A stretch of DNA of 64,000 nt from Croceibacterium mercuriale (lineage in GTDB: Bacteria; Pseudomonadota; Alphaproteobacteria; Sphingomonadales; Sphingomonadaceae). The notes below the pieces were generated by a model that was not told the origin of the DNA, searched no databases, and saw only the letters and a list, made by a program, of their open reading frames with translations. The stretch lies in assembly GCF_000802385.1 (NCBI RefSeq), contig NZ_JTDN01000002.1, positions 868,001 to 932,000 of the forward strand. The letters run 5' to 3'. This document shows positions 1-8,612 of the stretch, piece after piece (the first letter of the stretch is position 1; every line of letters begins with the position of its first letter). A program made the position numbers and the translations under genes.

Positions 1-2
1 CA

Positions 3-35
3 GCCTGCCGTGCGCCACTCCGGAGCGCCCTGTGA
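3..35 (+). CDS. C-terminal end of an upstream gene (partial)
   Basis: This frame is open from the window edge to a TGA at 33-35, which overlaps the GTG start of the next gene in the four bases GTGA (32-35). That is the coupling style used throughout the window, so it is probably the tail of a co-transcribed upstream gene. Only about ten codons are visible, so the product cannot be read. By analogy with sphingomonad gene order ftsX would be a candidate; that is inference only. Confidence 0.3.
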   Translation, partial: ACRAPLRSAL

Positions 36-562
36 TCCGCCGCCTGCTGGCACTGGCCGTGCTGTTGTGGGTGCTCGGCTTCCTGTGGTTTGCCGTCGCG
101 CTGCCGCAGCCGGCACCGGCCAGCCGGACCGACGCGATCGTGGTCCCGACCGGCAGCGGCGGGCGCATCCAGCGCGGGCTGGCACTGCTGCGCGATGACG
201 CGGCGCCGCACCTGCTGGTCAGCGGCGTGGCGGAGGAGGTCCGCCCGGCCGAGTTCGCCGCCGAATACAATGTGCCGGCGGCCACGATGCGCTGCTGCGT
301 GACGCTGGGTTTCGCCGCGCTGGACACCCGCGGCAATGCGCTGGAAACCGCCCAATGGGTGGAGGAGCAGCGCGTGCGGTCGCTACGGCTGGTCACCACG
401 GACTGGCACATGCGCCGCGCCGCGCTGGAACTGGGCGCAACGCTGCCGGCCGATGTGGTGGTGGTGCAGGATGCGGTCCGGTCCGAACCGTCGCTGTTCA
501 CGCTGTTCCTGGAATATCACAAGCTGCTGGCCGCCTGGGTCGTGTCGCTGGGCAAAGGCTGA
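32..562 (+). CDS. YdcF/DUF218 family envelope protein
   Basis: A 176-residue protein with an N-terminal membrane anchor (about residues 4-24) followed by a single DUF218 (YdcF/SanA-like) domain. Family landmarks are the strand plus glycine turn at 36-44 (IVVPTGSGG), the central RGNALETAQ segment (100-108) and the late VTTDWHMRRA segment (121-130). DUF218 proteins are linked to cell-envelope functions, but the reaction is not established. The GTG at 32 overlaps the preceding stop, and plsC starts 3 bases after the stop here, so the two are probably one operon. Family assignment is firm; the role is unknown. Confidence 0.8.
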   Translation: MIRRLLALAVLLWVLGFLWFAVALPQPAPASRTDAIVVPTGSGGRIQRGLALLRDDAAPHLLVSGVAEEVRPAEFAAEYNVPAATMRCCVTLGFAALDTRGNALETAQWVEEQRVRSLRLVTTDWHMRRAALELGATLPADVVVVQDAVRSEPSLFTLFLEYHKLLAAWVVSLGKG

Positions 563-565
563 CCG

Positions 566-1258
566 GTGAACCTGCTGCGATCACTGGCCTTCTACATCGG
601 CTTCTACAGCGCGACCGTCTGGCTGGTGTCGTCGGCGCTGATCGCCGCACGCTGGGCGCCGCACCGGCTGGACCCGGTGGTACGCCGCTGGGCACGGGCC
701 CATCGCTGGTGCCTGCGCCACCTGGCCGGGATCCGCATACAGGAGGAAGGGCCGCGTCCGGACCACCCGGTGATCTACGCCATGCGGCACGAATCGTTCT
801 TCGAGGCGATCGACCTGCCCGGCCTGCTGTATCGGCCGGCGGTCTTCGCCAAGCGCGAGCTGTTCGACCTGCCCGGCTGGGGCCGGGTGGCGGCCGCCTA
901 TGGCCTGGTGCCGGTCTATCGCGAGGCTGGCGCCAGCAGCCTGCGCGACATGCTGAAGCAGGCAAAAAGCCGGGTGGCGGATGGCCGGCCGCTGGCGATC
1001 TTTCCCGAAGGTACCCGCACGCCGCACGGGGTGCGGGCGCCGCTGCGGCCGGGCTTCGTCGGCATCTACAAGGCGACGGGCCTGCCGATCGTGCCCGTCG
1101 CGGTGAACAGCGGGCCGCTCTATCACCGCTGGATCAAGCGGCCGGGCATCATCACGATCCGCTTCGGCGAGCCCATCCCCCCGGGCCGGCCGCGGGAGGA
1201 GGTGGAGGCGCGGGTGCTGGCGGCGATCAATGTGCTGAATGGAACCGGGTCAGCCTGA
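566..1258 (+). CDS. plsC: 1-acyl-sn-glycerol-3-phosphate acyltransferase (PlsC)
   Basis: Transfers an acyl group to lysophosphatidic acid to give phosphatidic acid at the inner membrane. The 230-residue protein has a hydrophobic N-terminus (about 5-28), the acyltransferase motif HESFFE (His75 to Glu80, the HX4E variant common in alphaproteobacteria instead of HX4D), a KRELF block at 97-101, the glycerol-phosphate motif FPEGTR at 146-151 and a final GLPIVPVAVNSG motif at 172-183. The GTG start lies 3 bp after the YdcF-type gene. Acyl-chain specificity cannot be read. Confidence 0.93.
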   Translation: MNLLRSLAFYIGFYSATVWLVSSALIAARWAPHRLDPVVRRWARAHRWCLRHLAGIRIQEEGPRPDHPVIYAMRHESFFEAIDLPGLLYRPAVFAKRELFDLPGWGRVAAAYGLVPVYREAGASSLRDMLKQAKSRVADGRPLAIFPEGTRTPHGVRAPLRPGFVGIYKATGLPIVPVAVNSGPLYHRWIKRPGIITIRFGEPIPPGRPREEVEARVLAAINVLNGTGSA

Positions 1259-1268
1259 GCAATCGGCT

Positions 1269-1292
1269 ATTGCGAGCCATTACCACATTGCG
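1269..1292. promoter_or_regulatory. possible Fur-like (iron) operator
   Basis: The bases begin ATTGCGA, have a central ATTA and end CATTGCG. This resembles a degenerate version of the extended Fur sites (ATTGCGA...ATTATCA...TTGC) seen before iron-uptake genes. It sits 49 bases before a membrane gene paired with a PepSY-type gene, a family often iron-regulated. ATTGCG occurs twice as a direct repeat (1269-1274, 1287-1292). This is pattern matching by eye on a degenerate site. Confidence 0.28.
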
Positions 1293-1340
1293 TAGGGCAG
1301 TCGGACCGGCAGCAGGATCGCTGCCGGCAAGAGGTCCTGC

Positions 1341-1898
1341 ATGTCATCGCCTTCCTTATTCGCGCTACCCTTGGCGGCCATGCTGGCGATTGCCGGCGTG
1401 CTGGCGCTCCGGCTTGGCTGGGGGCGGCGGCAGCCGACACCATCGGTGGCGGGCTGGGCGATGCTGGCCGGCGCGGTGTGGGCCGGGGCTGCAGCCGGCG
1501 GGGCTTGGGGCATCACGGTGGCCAGCCTGTGGGCCATGGTCACCGCACTGGCTCTGGTCGGGCTGGCCGCTTGGCAGGCCCCGGCGCCCGTCCGCAGCCC
1601 GCGCCTGTCACGCGTGGCCACGCCGCCCGCGCGCCAGCCGTCGCGGATCGGCGGCCGCCTGGCGACCTTCGCAATCGTGGCGATCGGCGGCCTGGTCGCC
1701 GCGACGGGGCTGGCCCTCGCCGTGCACTGGCTGGCTACGCTGGCCGGAGCGGGAGAGGCGAACGCCAATGTCGCGTTGCTGTTCACCCTGCCGCTTGCCT
1801 GGGCGGTGCTGGCGCACCTGCTGATGACCGCATCCCGCCGTTCGCAGGGCGTGACGCTCGTCGCCTGCCTCGCCGCCGCCATTCCCGCATTGCTGTAA
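1341..1898 (+). CDS. multi-pass membrane protein of unknown function beside PepSY protein
   Basis: A 185-residue, strongly hydrophobic protein with about five predicted membrane segments (roughly 5-23, 37-52, 57-75, 110-133, 145-162) separated by a short Arg/Pro-rich cytoplasmic-looking loop at 80-105. The ATG is preceded by AGAGG at suitable spacing. The gene ends 8 bases before the PepSY-associated membrane gene, so they are probably co-transcribed. Small membrane proteins commonly accompany PepSY-TM genes in iron/siderophore uptake clusters, which is the only hint about its job. I do not recognise a catalytic motif. Confidence 0.7.
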   Translation: MSSPSLFALPLAAMLAIAGVLALRLGWGRRQPTPSVAGWAMLAGAVWAGAAAGGAWGITVASLWAMVTALALVGLAAWQAPAPVRSPRLSRVATPPARQPSRIGGRLATFAIVAIGGLVAATGLALAVHWLATLAGAGEANANVALLFTLPLAWAVLAHLLMTASRRSQGVTLVACLAAAIPALL

Positions 1899-1906
1899 GA
1901 ACTATC

Positions 1907-3232
1907 ATGACCACCCCGCCATCCTCGCCGCTGCGCAATGCCCTGTCCGCCCATTCGGCCGTGGGGCTGATCGTCGGCGCGCTGCTGTATATCGTGTGCG
2001 TCACCGGCACGCTGGTCGTGTTCTACCCGGAGATGCAGCGGCTGGAGCAGTGGCACGCGCCGGAGATGGCGACGATAGCGCCCGACGCCGTGCAGCGCGG
2101 CGCGGCCGAGGTGCTGGCGCGGGAGCGTGCTGCCGGCCTGTCGCCGACGACGCACATGTATGTCCACCTGCCCGTGCCCGATCTGCCGCGCGCCACGATC
2201 ACCACCGATACGCAGGCGTTCCACTTGGCGACCGACGGCAGCATCGCTGTGCCGGAACAGATCTGCTGGTCCGACTGGGCGGTGAAGCTGCATTACGGCC
2301 TCAGCCTGCCCGGCCTGTGGGGCTTCGTGCTGGTGGGCGTGCTGGGCGTGATGATGCTGACCCTGTCGCTGTCCGGCGTGCTGGCCCTGCCGCGTATCCT
2401 GCGCGATGCGTTCCGCCTGAAGGCGCGCAGTCCCGGCGGTGTGGCGCTGGCCGACTGGCACAACCGCCTGGGCACCTGGACTCTGCCCTTCGCCATTGCC
2501 ATCGCCTTCACCGGCGCGGCGATCGGCCTGGGATCGCTGGGTGCCTGGACCCTGGGCAAGACGGAATATGCGGGCGATACGCTGGCGGTCTATGCCCCGA
2601 TCTTCGGCGGGGAAACGCCGGGCGATCCGCGGGACATCGCGATGCCGGACGTCGCTGCCGCGCTGCAACACATGCAGGCGCGCCATCCAGACGTCACCGT
2701 GACCTACGCCATCCTGCACGATCCGCTGCAGGCGGGGCAGCATGTGCAGATCGCCGCCACGCACCACCGGCGGCTGATCTTCGGCGAGTATTACGATTTC
2801 GACGCCCGCGGCGGCTTCCGCGGCACGGCCGGCCTGGCGGATGGCGCGGCCGGGCAGCAGGCGGCAGCGTCCATCTACAACCTGCATTTCGGCAATTTCG
2901 GCGGGCTGGCCGTCAAGCTGGCCTACTTCGTCGGCGGGCTGGCGGCCAGCGTGGTGGCCGCGACCGGCACCTTCATCTGGCTGGGCAAGCGTCGCCGCCG
3001 CGGGATCCGGGAGCCGCGCCTGCATGCCGCGTGGCATGGCGTGGTGTGGGGTAGCCCGGCCATGCTGGCGCTGACCTTCGCCGCCCGGATGGCGATCGGC
3101 AACGAGGCACCGTTCGACGTGATCTTCTGGGGCGGGCTGCTGCTGTGCGTCGCCGTGGCCGTAACTCTCGCCGGCCGCGCCCGGGCACAGACGGACGCGG
3201 CGCCGGATATCGCAGGCGTGCCGGCGACCTAG
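1907..3232 (+). CDS. PepSY-associated transmembrane protein
   Basis: A 441-residue inner-membrane protein. Segment 1 (about 17-40) follows an HSAVGL stretch. A periplasmic region leads to further membrane helices near 136-160 and 190-212, a soluble PepSY-like region, then three C-terminal helices. This is the layout of the PepSY-TM family, often found with TonB-dependent siderophore receptors and thought to take part in ferric-siderophore reduction or processing. An open frame runs far upstream, but the ATG at 1907 is chosen because it follows the preceding stop by 8 bases and starts at the conserved N-terminal helix. The TAG stop lies 2 bases from the convergent tyrA stop. Confidence 0.85.
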   Translation: MTTPPSSPLRNALSAHSAVGLIVGALLYIVCVTGTLVVFYPEMQRLEQWHAPEMATIAPDAVQRGAAEVLARERAAGLSPTTHMYVHLPVPDLPRATITTDTQAFHLATDGSIAVPEQICWSDWAVKLHYGLSLPGLWGFVLVGVLGVMMLTLSLSGVLALPRILRDAFRLKARSPGGVALADWHNRLGTWTLPFAIAIAFTGAAIGLGSLGAWTLGKTEYAGDTLAVYAPIFGGETPGDPRDIAMPDVAAALQHMQARHPDVTVTYAILHDPLQAGQHVQIAATHHRRLIFGEYYDFDARGGFRGTAGLADGAAGQQAAASIYNLHFGNFGGLAVKLAYFVGGLAASVVAATGTFIWLGKRRRRGIREPRLHAAWHGVVWGSPAMLALTFAARMAIGNEAPFDVIFWGGLLLCVAVAVTLAGRARAQTDAAPDIAGVPAT

Positions 3233-3234
3233 TT

Positions 3235-4155
3235 CTAGTTCTGGTCCTTCCCGTGATCGCCCCGGCCGAAATCCGGCCGGGCATCATCCTGCCCGAAGGC
3301 GACGATGCTGCGGCGGACCGATCGCGTACGGCTGAACAGGTCGAACATCGCCTGTCCGTCCCCTTCGCTGATGGCCCCGCGCATCACCGCCAGGTCGGCC
3401 AGGAACCGGTCCAGCATCTCCAGCACCGCGTCGGAATTGTTCAGGAAGACGTCGCGCCACATGGTCGGGTCCGACGCAGCGATGCGGGTGAAATCGCGGA
3501 AGCCACCGGCGGAGAACTTGATCACCTCGCTGCGGGTCACCTGCTCCAAGTCGGACGCGGTGCCCACGATGGTGTAGGCGATCAGATGCGGAATGTGGCT
3601 GGTGACGGCCAGCACCATGTCGTGATGCGCGGCGTCCATGCATTCGACCATCGCGCCAAGGTCTTCCCACAGCTTGACCAGAGCCGCCACGCGGTCGGCC
3701 GGCGCATCCGCCGGCGGAGTGATGATGCACCAGCGTTGCCGGAACAGGGTGGCGAAGCCCGCCTCCGGCCCGCTGTTCTCCGTGCCGGCGACAGGGTGCG
3801 CCGGGATGATGCAGCGGCCGGGCAGGGCAGCCTGCAAGGCCTGCGTCACCGCCACCTTCGATCCGCCGACATCGCTGATCACGGCGTCCGCCCCGAGGCC
3901 CGGTGCCATGTCACGGGCGGCGGTGCCCATCGCACCGACCGGCACGCACAGGATCACGAGGTCCGCCCCGGCCACCGCCGCCGCGGCGCTGTCGTGCATC
4001 TGCCCCACCAGCCCCAGATCGGCCGCGCGCCGCCGCACATCGGGATCGCGGTCGAAGCCGCTGGTGCGCACGCCCGGCAGGTGCTGCTGGATGGCGAGGC
4101 CGACAGACCCGCCGATCAGCCCCAGGCCGATGATCGCCACATGGGTGAAGCTCAT
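3235..4155 (-). CDS. tyrA: prephenate/arogenate dehydrogenase
   Basis: Oxidatively decarboxylates prephenate (or arogenate) in tyrosine biosynthesis. The 306-residue protein opens with a Rossmann NAD(P)-binding motif GLGLIGGS (10-17) and an acidic residue after beta-2 (GFDRD, 33-37), which favours NAD. Family blocks DVGGSK (95-100), HPVAGTE (120-126) and SHIPHLIAY (186-194) follow. There is no chorismate mutase domain, so it is the monofunctional form. Its ATG overlaps the hisC stop by 4 bases (ATGA), and many alphaproteobacteria pair hisC-type aminotransferase with tyrA because HisC-like enzymes can also transaminate aromatic keto acids. Prephenate versus arogenate preference is undetermined. 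Confidence 0.93.
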   Translation of the reverse strand: MSFTHVAIIGLGLIGGSVGLAIQQHLPGVRTSGFDRDPDVRRRAADLGLVGQMHDSAAAAVAGADLVILCVPVGAMGTAARDMAPGLGADAVISDVGGSKVAVTQALQAALPGRCIIPAHPVAGTENSGPEAGFATLFRQRWCIITPPADAPADRVAALVKLWEDLGAMVECMDAAHHDMVLAVTSHIPHLIAYTIVGTASDLEQVTRSEVIKFSAGGFRDFTRIAASDPTMWRDVFLNNSDAVLEMLDRFLADLAVMRGAISEGDGQAMFDLFSRTRSVRRSIVAFGQDDARPDFGRGDHGKDQN

Positions 4156-5285
4156 TGCGCGGGGTCCGCCAGCCGGGCCAGGATGCCGGCGATCGCATCC
4201 ATCTGCTCGGCCGTGCCGATCGTGATCCGCAGGCCCTGCGGCAGGCCCTGCCCCGGCAGGTGCCGCACGATGTAGCCCTGCTCCGCCAGGCCGGCCAGTG
4301 CCGCCGCGGCTGTCAGCGGGCCTTCGAACAGCACCAGCACGAAGTTGGCCTCGCTCGGCAGGGGCCGCAGGCCGTGATTGCCCAGTGCCGCCATCGCCTC
4401 CATGAAGCGCGCGCGCACGGTCGCATTGTGCGCCCGCGACCGGTTCACGAAGTCCTGATCGGCCAGCGCTGCCAGCGCAGTCGCCTGCGCCCCGCGATTG
4501 ATGTTGAACGGCCCGCGGATGCGGTTCAGCGCATCGATGACCGGCGGCGCGCCATAGCCCCAGCCGACCCGCTCCGCCGCAAGGCCGTAAGCCTTGGCAA
4601 AGGTGCGCGTCACCAGCACGTTGCCATGCGTCGCGGCGAGCGCCAGCCCGCCATCATCCTGCTCGGGCGCGACATATTCGGCATAGGCCTGGTCCAGCAC
4701 CAGCAGCACGTGCGGCGGCAGGCCGGCATGGAGCCGGGCGAGGTCGTCAGCGCCGAGATAGCTGCCGGTGGGATTGTTCGGATTGGCGACGAACACCACC
4801 CGCGTTGCCGGCGTGACGCAGGCGAGCAGCGCATCGACATCAGTGCCGTAATCGGCGTCCGGTGCCTCCACCGGCGTGGCACCGCAGCGGCGGGCCGCGA
4901 TCTCGTACAGCGAAAAGCCGTAGCGGACATACAGCACCTCGTCCCCCGGACCGGCAAAGGCGCTGGCCGCCACGGTCAGCAGCTCGCCGGAGCCGGTGCC
5001 GCAGACGATCCGCGAAGGATGCAGGCCGTGCAGTTCGGCAATGGCGGTCCGCAGCGCGGCCGAATCCGGATCGGGGTACAGGTGCGCCGGGCCGGCATCA
5101 TCCCGCGCCGCCAGCGCGGCCGGGCTGGTGCCCAGCGGGTTCTCGTTGGCGGACAGTTTGATCAGCGCGCGTCCGTCCGCGCCGGTGCTGCGACCGGGGA
5201 CATAGGCGTGGATGGCCGCGATCCACGGCTTCATCTGCGGGGCGGCCAGGGAGCTGGTCGGCGAGGATGGGGTCTGGTCGGTCAC
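4152..5285 (-). CDS. hisC: histidinol-phosphate aminotransferase (aromatic-type)
   Basis: PLP-dependent fold-type I aminotransferase for histidinol phosphate, and in this context probably aromatic amino acids too. From the GTG at 5285 it is 377 residues. Landmarks are ANPNNPTGS (167-175), the PLP-contacting Asp and Tyr in LDQAYAEY (197-204), the Schiff-base lysine at 231 in TRTFAKAYG and the downstream arginine in [13 protein letters not shown] at 5315 and an ATG at 5234 (MKPWI, where many homologues begin) are alternative starts; none has a strong ribosome binding site. It overlaps tyrA by 4 bp, forming a hisC-tyrA operon divergent from metX. Confidence 0.9.
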   Translation of the reverse strand: MTDQTPSSPTSSLAAPQMKPWIAAIHAYVPGRSTGADGRALIKLSANENPLGTSPAALAARDDAGPAHLYPDPDSAALRTAIAELHGLHPSRIVCGTGSGELLTVAASAFAGPGDEVLYVRYGFSLYEIAARRCGATPVEAPDADYGTDVDALLACVTPATRVVFVANPNNPTGSYLGADDLARLHAGLPPHVLLVLDQAYAEYVAPEQDDGGLALAATHGNVLVTRTFAKAYGLAAERVGWGYGAPPVIDALNRIRGPFNINRGAQATALAALADQDFVNRSRAHNATVRARFMEAMAALGNHGLRPLPSEANFVLVLFEGPLTAAAALAGLAEQGYIVRHLPGQGLPQGLRITIGTAEQMDAIAGILARLADPAQ

Positions 5286-5353
5286 GATCCCGCCGATAGT
5301 GCCTGCGCGCACCAATTGACAGCCCGCCTGCCAGCGCCCAAGTCCGCCCCCCT

Positions 5354-6472
5354 ATGGCGACCCCGCGCCCCCTGCCCACCACCAGCCTGCAGCTGCCCGA
5401 TCCCCTGCCGCTCGACAGCGGACAGGTGCTGGACGGAGTGACCATGGCGTACGAGACCTATGGCACGCTGGCGTCCGATCGCCGGAACGCCATCCTGGTG
5501 CCGCATGCGCTGACCGGGGACCAGCATCTGGCCAGCGAGCATCCGATCACCGGCAAGCCCGGCTGGTGGGTGCGCATGGTGGGGCCGGGCAAGCCGATCG
5601 ATACCGACCGCTTCTTTGTGATCTGCGCCAATGTGATCGGCAGCTGCATGGGATCGAGCGGCCCGGCCGCGCTGGATTCCGATGGTCGGCCCTGGGCCAT
5701 GCGCTTCCCGGTCATCACCATCCGCGACATGGTGCGCGCGCAGGTGGCGCTGCTGGATGTGCTGGGGATCGAGCGGCTGCATGCCGTTGTCGGCGGCTCG
5801 ATGGGCGGCATGCAGACGCTGAGCCTGGCGGCCAACTTCCCGGACCGGGCCGACCGGGTACTGGCGATCGCCACCACCGCGCGCCACTCGGCCCAGAACA
5901 TCGCCTTCCACGAGGTCGGCCGGCAGGCGATCATGGCCGATCCCAACTGGCAGGCCGGGGATTATTACGGCACCGGCGCAGCGCCGGACAAGGGCCTGTC
6001 GGTCGCGCGCATGGCGGCGCACATCACCTACCTGTCCGAGGCTGGCCTGACGGGCAAGTTCGGGCGCCGGTTCCAGGACCGGCCCGACGGCACGGCGGGC
6101 GGGCGGTCCTTCGGCTTCGATGCCGACTTCCAGGTGGAAAGCTATCTGAGGCATCAGGGGCTGGCCTTCACCGACCGGTTCGATGCCAATTCCTACCTCT
6201 ACATCACCCGTGCCATGGACTATTTCGACCTGGCGGAGGAGCATGGCGGGCGGCTGGCCGACGCCTTTGCCGGCACCCGCGCCCGGTTCTGCGTGGTCAG
6301 CTTCGACACGGACTGGCTGTATCCGACCAGCGAATCGCGCAGCCTGGTGCAGGCGCTGAACGCTGCCGCCGCCCCGGTCAGCTTCGTGGAACTGAGCGCG
6401 CCATACGGTCACGACAGCTTCCTGCTGGACGTGCCGGCGCTGGACCGGGTGGTGAAGGGGTTCCTGGAATGA
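5354..6472 (+). CDS. metX: homoserine O-acyltransferase (MetX family)
   Basis: Acylates homoserine at the start of methionine biosynthesis using an alpha/beta-hydrolase fold. The 372-residue length is typical. The nucleophile elbow is GGSMGGMQ (Ser149), the acid is in SFDTDW (Asp318 or Asp320) and the base is His353 in YGHDSF. An oxyanion-loop segment PHALTGD lies at 50-56. MetX proteins may use acetyl- or succinyl-CoA, and that cannot be settled by eye. It runs directly into a GNAT gene and then metW, each joined by a 4-bp ATGA overlap. The 68-bp gap to divergent hisC shows no SAM riboswitch fold. Confidence 0.92.
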   Translation: MATPRPLPTTSLQLPDPLPLDSGQVLDGVTMAYETYGTLASDRRNAILVPHALTGDQHLASEHPITGKPGWWVRMVGPGKPIDTDRFFVICANVIGSCMGSSGPAALDSDGRPWAMRFPVITIRDMVRAQVALLDVLGIERLHAVVGGSMGGMQTLSLAANFPDRADRVLAIATTARHSAQNIAFHEVGRQAIMADPNWQAGDYYGTGAAPDKGLSVARMAAHITYLSEAGLTGKFGRRFQDRPDGTAGGRSFGFDADFQVESYLRHQGLAFTDRFDANSYLYITRAMDYFDLAEEHGGRLADAFAGTRARFCVVSFDTDWLYPTSESRSLVQALNAAAAPVSFVELSAPYGHDSFLLDVPALDRVVKGFLE

Positions 6473-6900
6473 ACGCGCTGCCCGACGGATACGAACTGGT
6501 CGGCGATCAGGCACGGATCGATCCGGTGGCGACGCATGCCTATTTGTCGCGCAGCTACTGGTCGCCCGGCATCGCGCCGGAGATCGTGGCCAAGGGCATC
6601 GCCAACAGCCTGTGCGTGGCGGTGTTCTTTGATGGCGCGCTAGTGGCGCTGGCGCGGGTGGTCACCGACTATACCACTATGGCCTACCTGGCGGATGTCT
6701 ATGTGCTGGAGGAGCATCGCGGGCGCGGGCTCAGCCACGCCATGCTCGAGTGGCTGCACACGCACCCTGATCTGCAAGGGCTGCGCCGGTGGGTGCTGTT
6801 CACCGCCGATGCCCACGACCTCTACGCCGCACATGGCTGGACGGCGCATCCGCATCCCGAGCGGCTGATGGTGCGGGTCGACCCGACGGCCTTCGCATGA
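6469..6900 (+). CDS. GNAT family N-acetyltransferase between metX and metW
   Basis: A 143-residue single-domain acetyltransferase. The acetyl-CoA pyrophosphate-binding motif A is [17 protein letters not shown] (about 78-94, with the R/QxxGxG/A core HRGRGL), followed by a conserved C-terminal DLYAAHGW block near 118-125. The acceptor is unknown. The start codon overlaps the metX stop (ATGA, 6469-6472) and its stop overlaps the metW start (6897-6900). It is therefore embedded in what is normally a tight metX-metW pair and probably expressed with them. Confidence 0.88.
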   Translation: MNALPDGYELVGDQARIDPVATHAYLSRSYWSPGIAPEIVAKGIANSLCVAVFFDGALVALARVVTDYTTMAYLADVYVLEEHRGRGLSHAMLEWLHTHPDLQGLRRWVLFTADAHDLYAAHGWTAHPHPERLMVRVDPTAFA

Positions 6901-7484
6901 GCCTCAGGCCCGATCTCGCCGTGATCGCCCGGCACGTCGCGCCCAATACCCGCGTGCTGGATGTCGGCTGCGGCGAGGGCGAACTGATGGCGGAGCTGCA
7001 GGCCAGCCGGCAGGTGGATGCCCGGGGGCTGGAGCTGGACCCGGTGGCGGTGGAACGCTGCGTCGCCCGCGGCCTGTCGGCGGTGCAGGGCAATGCCGAT
7101 CGCGACTTGGCGGACTACCCCGACAAGGCGTTCGACTATGCCATCCTGTCGCAGACGCTGCAGACGGCCCGGCGGCCCGACGTGCTGCTGGACGAATTGC
7201 TGCGGATCGGCGCCAGCACCTTCGTCAGCTTTCCCAACTTCGCCTACTGGCGCAACCGGCTGGCGCTGCTGTGGCGCGGGCGGATGCCGGTGACGCGGAA
7301 CCTGCCGGTGAGCTGGTACGAGACGGAGAACATCCATCACCTGACAGTCGGCGATTTCGACGAATTGCTGGCCCGGCTGCAGGTGACGACCGAGCGACGC
7401 TGGTTCTTCGCCAACGACCGGGAGATCGCCCCGGCCGGCGCCAACTGGCGCGCCGAACATGCGGTGTACCTGCTGCGGCGGTGA
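6897..7484 (+). CDS. metW: MetW, methionine biosynthesis methyltransferase-like protein
   Basis: A 195-residue class I SAM-dependent methyltransferase fold. The SAM-binding motif VLDVGCGEGEL (20-30) is intact and the MetW-specific block SFPNFAYWRNR lies near 108-118. MetW is the partner of MetX and is reported to stimulate homoserine acylation; no methylation product is established. Its ATG overlaps the GNAT stop by 4 bp, so metX-GNAT-metW read as one transcript. The sequence after the stop (7485-7577) shows no clear terminator. Confidence 0.92.
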   Translation: MSLRPDLAVIARHVAPNTRVLDVGCGEGELMAELQASRQVDARGLELDPVAVERCVARGLSAVQGNADRDLADYPDKAFDYAILSQTLQTARRPDVLLDELLRIGASTFVSFPNFAYWRNRLALLWRGRMPVTRNLPVSWYETENIHHLTVGDFDELLARLQVTTERRWFFANDREIAPAGANWRAEHAVYLLRR

Positions 7485-7577
7485 CGTTGTGCACCTGCGA
7501 AGGGTGGCGATCGGCCGGGTGCCTGTGTAGGTTGCGTGCGAACGGGCACCGGGGTTCCGCCCGATGGAGATGGGTTC

Positions 7578-8606
7578 ATGCACGATATGCTTGTGGCGAC
7601 ATGGTTTGTCGCGGATCAGCAGGGCGAAGGCACCTGGTTCCCGCAGATCGGTGGCAACTCTGCCGATGCCGGAGCAAAGGCGATCTACTGGCGCTGCGTG
7701 GTGACCTTCTACGCCACCAGCCTGCAGCATAACCCGCACAACCCCCATGCCTTCTTCACCAACACCGATCTGCCCAGTGTGGACGGTATCGACATCGCCG
7801 CGCTGTTCGCCCGCTGGGGGGTGGAAGTCATCCGCCTGCCGATCACCTACCGGATTCCGCTAGGCCGTGTGGATAGCTGGGGCAACCAGTTCTACATCTT
7901 CGACATCATCGACCACTGCGCGCGTAGCGGCCGCTGGCCTTCTGTGATCGTGCTGGATTCGGATGTGGTCTGGACCTCTGCGGCCGAACCCATGGAGCGG
8001 CAGGTCACCCTCGACGGTGCGCTCAGCTATGTCCATGATCTCGATGCCTATCCGGCCGGGGAGCAGATCAACGGCGTTACCCGGGAACAGCTGGTCCGCT
8101 TCATGGCGCGGCACGGCGGGCCGGTGCAGGACACCATGGTCTACTGTGGCGGAGAGATCTTCTGCGCCACGCTGCCCGCCATGATCGCCATGGCTGACCG
8201 GGTGCCGGCGCTATGGCAGGCCATCCTGGCGGGGGAGGAAGACGCCCCGAAGGAAGAGGCGCATCTGCTCAGCCTGCTTTACGTCATGGAAGGCTACCCG
8301 CTGGGCAATGCGGATCCGTTCATCAAGCGGATGTGGACGACGTTCAAGCACAACAACCTTGTTCCCGGGGACGAGCGGCTCGCCATCTGGCACCTGCCGG
8401 CAGAGAAGCGCAGCGGTTTTCCCGCCCTGTTCGCGCGGCTGAAGGGCCATGGGCTCGAGCGGCGCGATCCGCTGGAACTGGCTGTCAGCCGCGAGGAGAT
8501 GGGGCGCATCTTCGGCGTACCGCGCCGCTCGCCGGCCAAGTGGCTGCGCGACATGCGCAGCAAGGTGAGCGAACATGCGGGCAAGCGGCTGGCCGGCGCC
8601 CGCTGA
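7578..8606 (+). CDS. glycosyltransferase-like protein of unknown specificity
   Basis: A 342-residue soluble protein without signal peptide. The central IVLDSDVVW segment (124-132) looks like the DxD metal/nucleotide-sugar motif of GT-A-fold transferases, preceded by an aromatic-rich GNQFYIFDIID stretch (102-112) and followed by a TMVYCGGEIF segment near 190. I do not recognise a named family. GGAG 8 bases before the ATG at 7578 decides the start over an upstream GTG. It stands alone between metW and convergent fdhD, and no polysaccharide genes adjoin it. Function is inferred from the DxD motif only. Confidence 0.6.
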   Translation: MHDMLVATWFVADQQGEGTWFPQIGGNSADAGAKAIYWRCVVTFYATSLQHNPHNPHAFFTNTDLPSVDGIDIAALFARWGVEVIRLPITYRIPLGRVDSWGNQFYIFDIIDHCARSGRWPSVIVLDSDVVWTSAAEPMERQVTLDGALSYVHDLDAYPAGEQINGVTREQLVRFMARHGGPVQDTMVYCGGEIFCATLPAMIAMADRVPALWQAILAGEEDAPKEEAHLLSLLYVMEGYPLGNADPFIKRMWTTFKHNNLVPGDERLAIWHLPAEKRSGFPALFARLKGHGLERRDPLELAVSREEMGRIFGVPRRSPAKWLRDMRSKVSEHAGKRLAGAR

Positions 8607-8612
8607 CCGGGA

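Noticed and set aside
1280-3037. A 585-codon minus-strand frame across the PepSY pair
   Set aside because: Low-complexity His/Arg/Gln composition and no start signals; the plus-strand membrane proteins explain the region.
5286-5353. SAM riboswitch before metX or before metK (28342-28377)
   Set aside because: Both gaps are too short and show no SAM-I, SAM-II or SAM/SAH core.
7489-7502. A 14-base word (TGCACCTGCGAAGG) shared with 49516-49529, both upstream of glycosyltransferase-like genes
   Set aside because: Exact matches of this length are expected by chance several times in 64 kb, and the flanks do not match.
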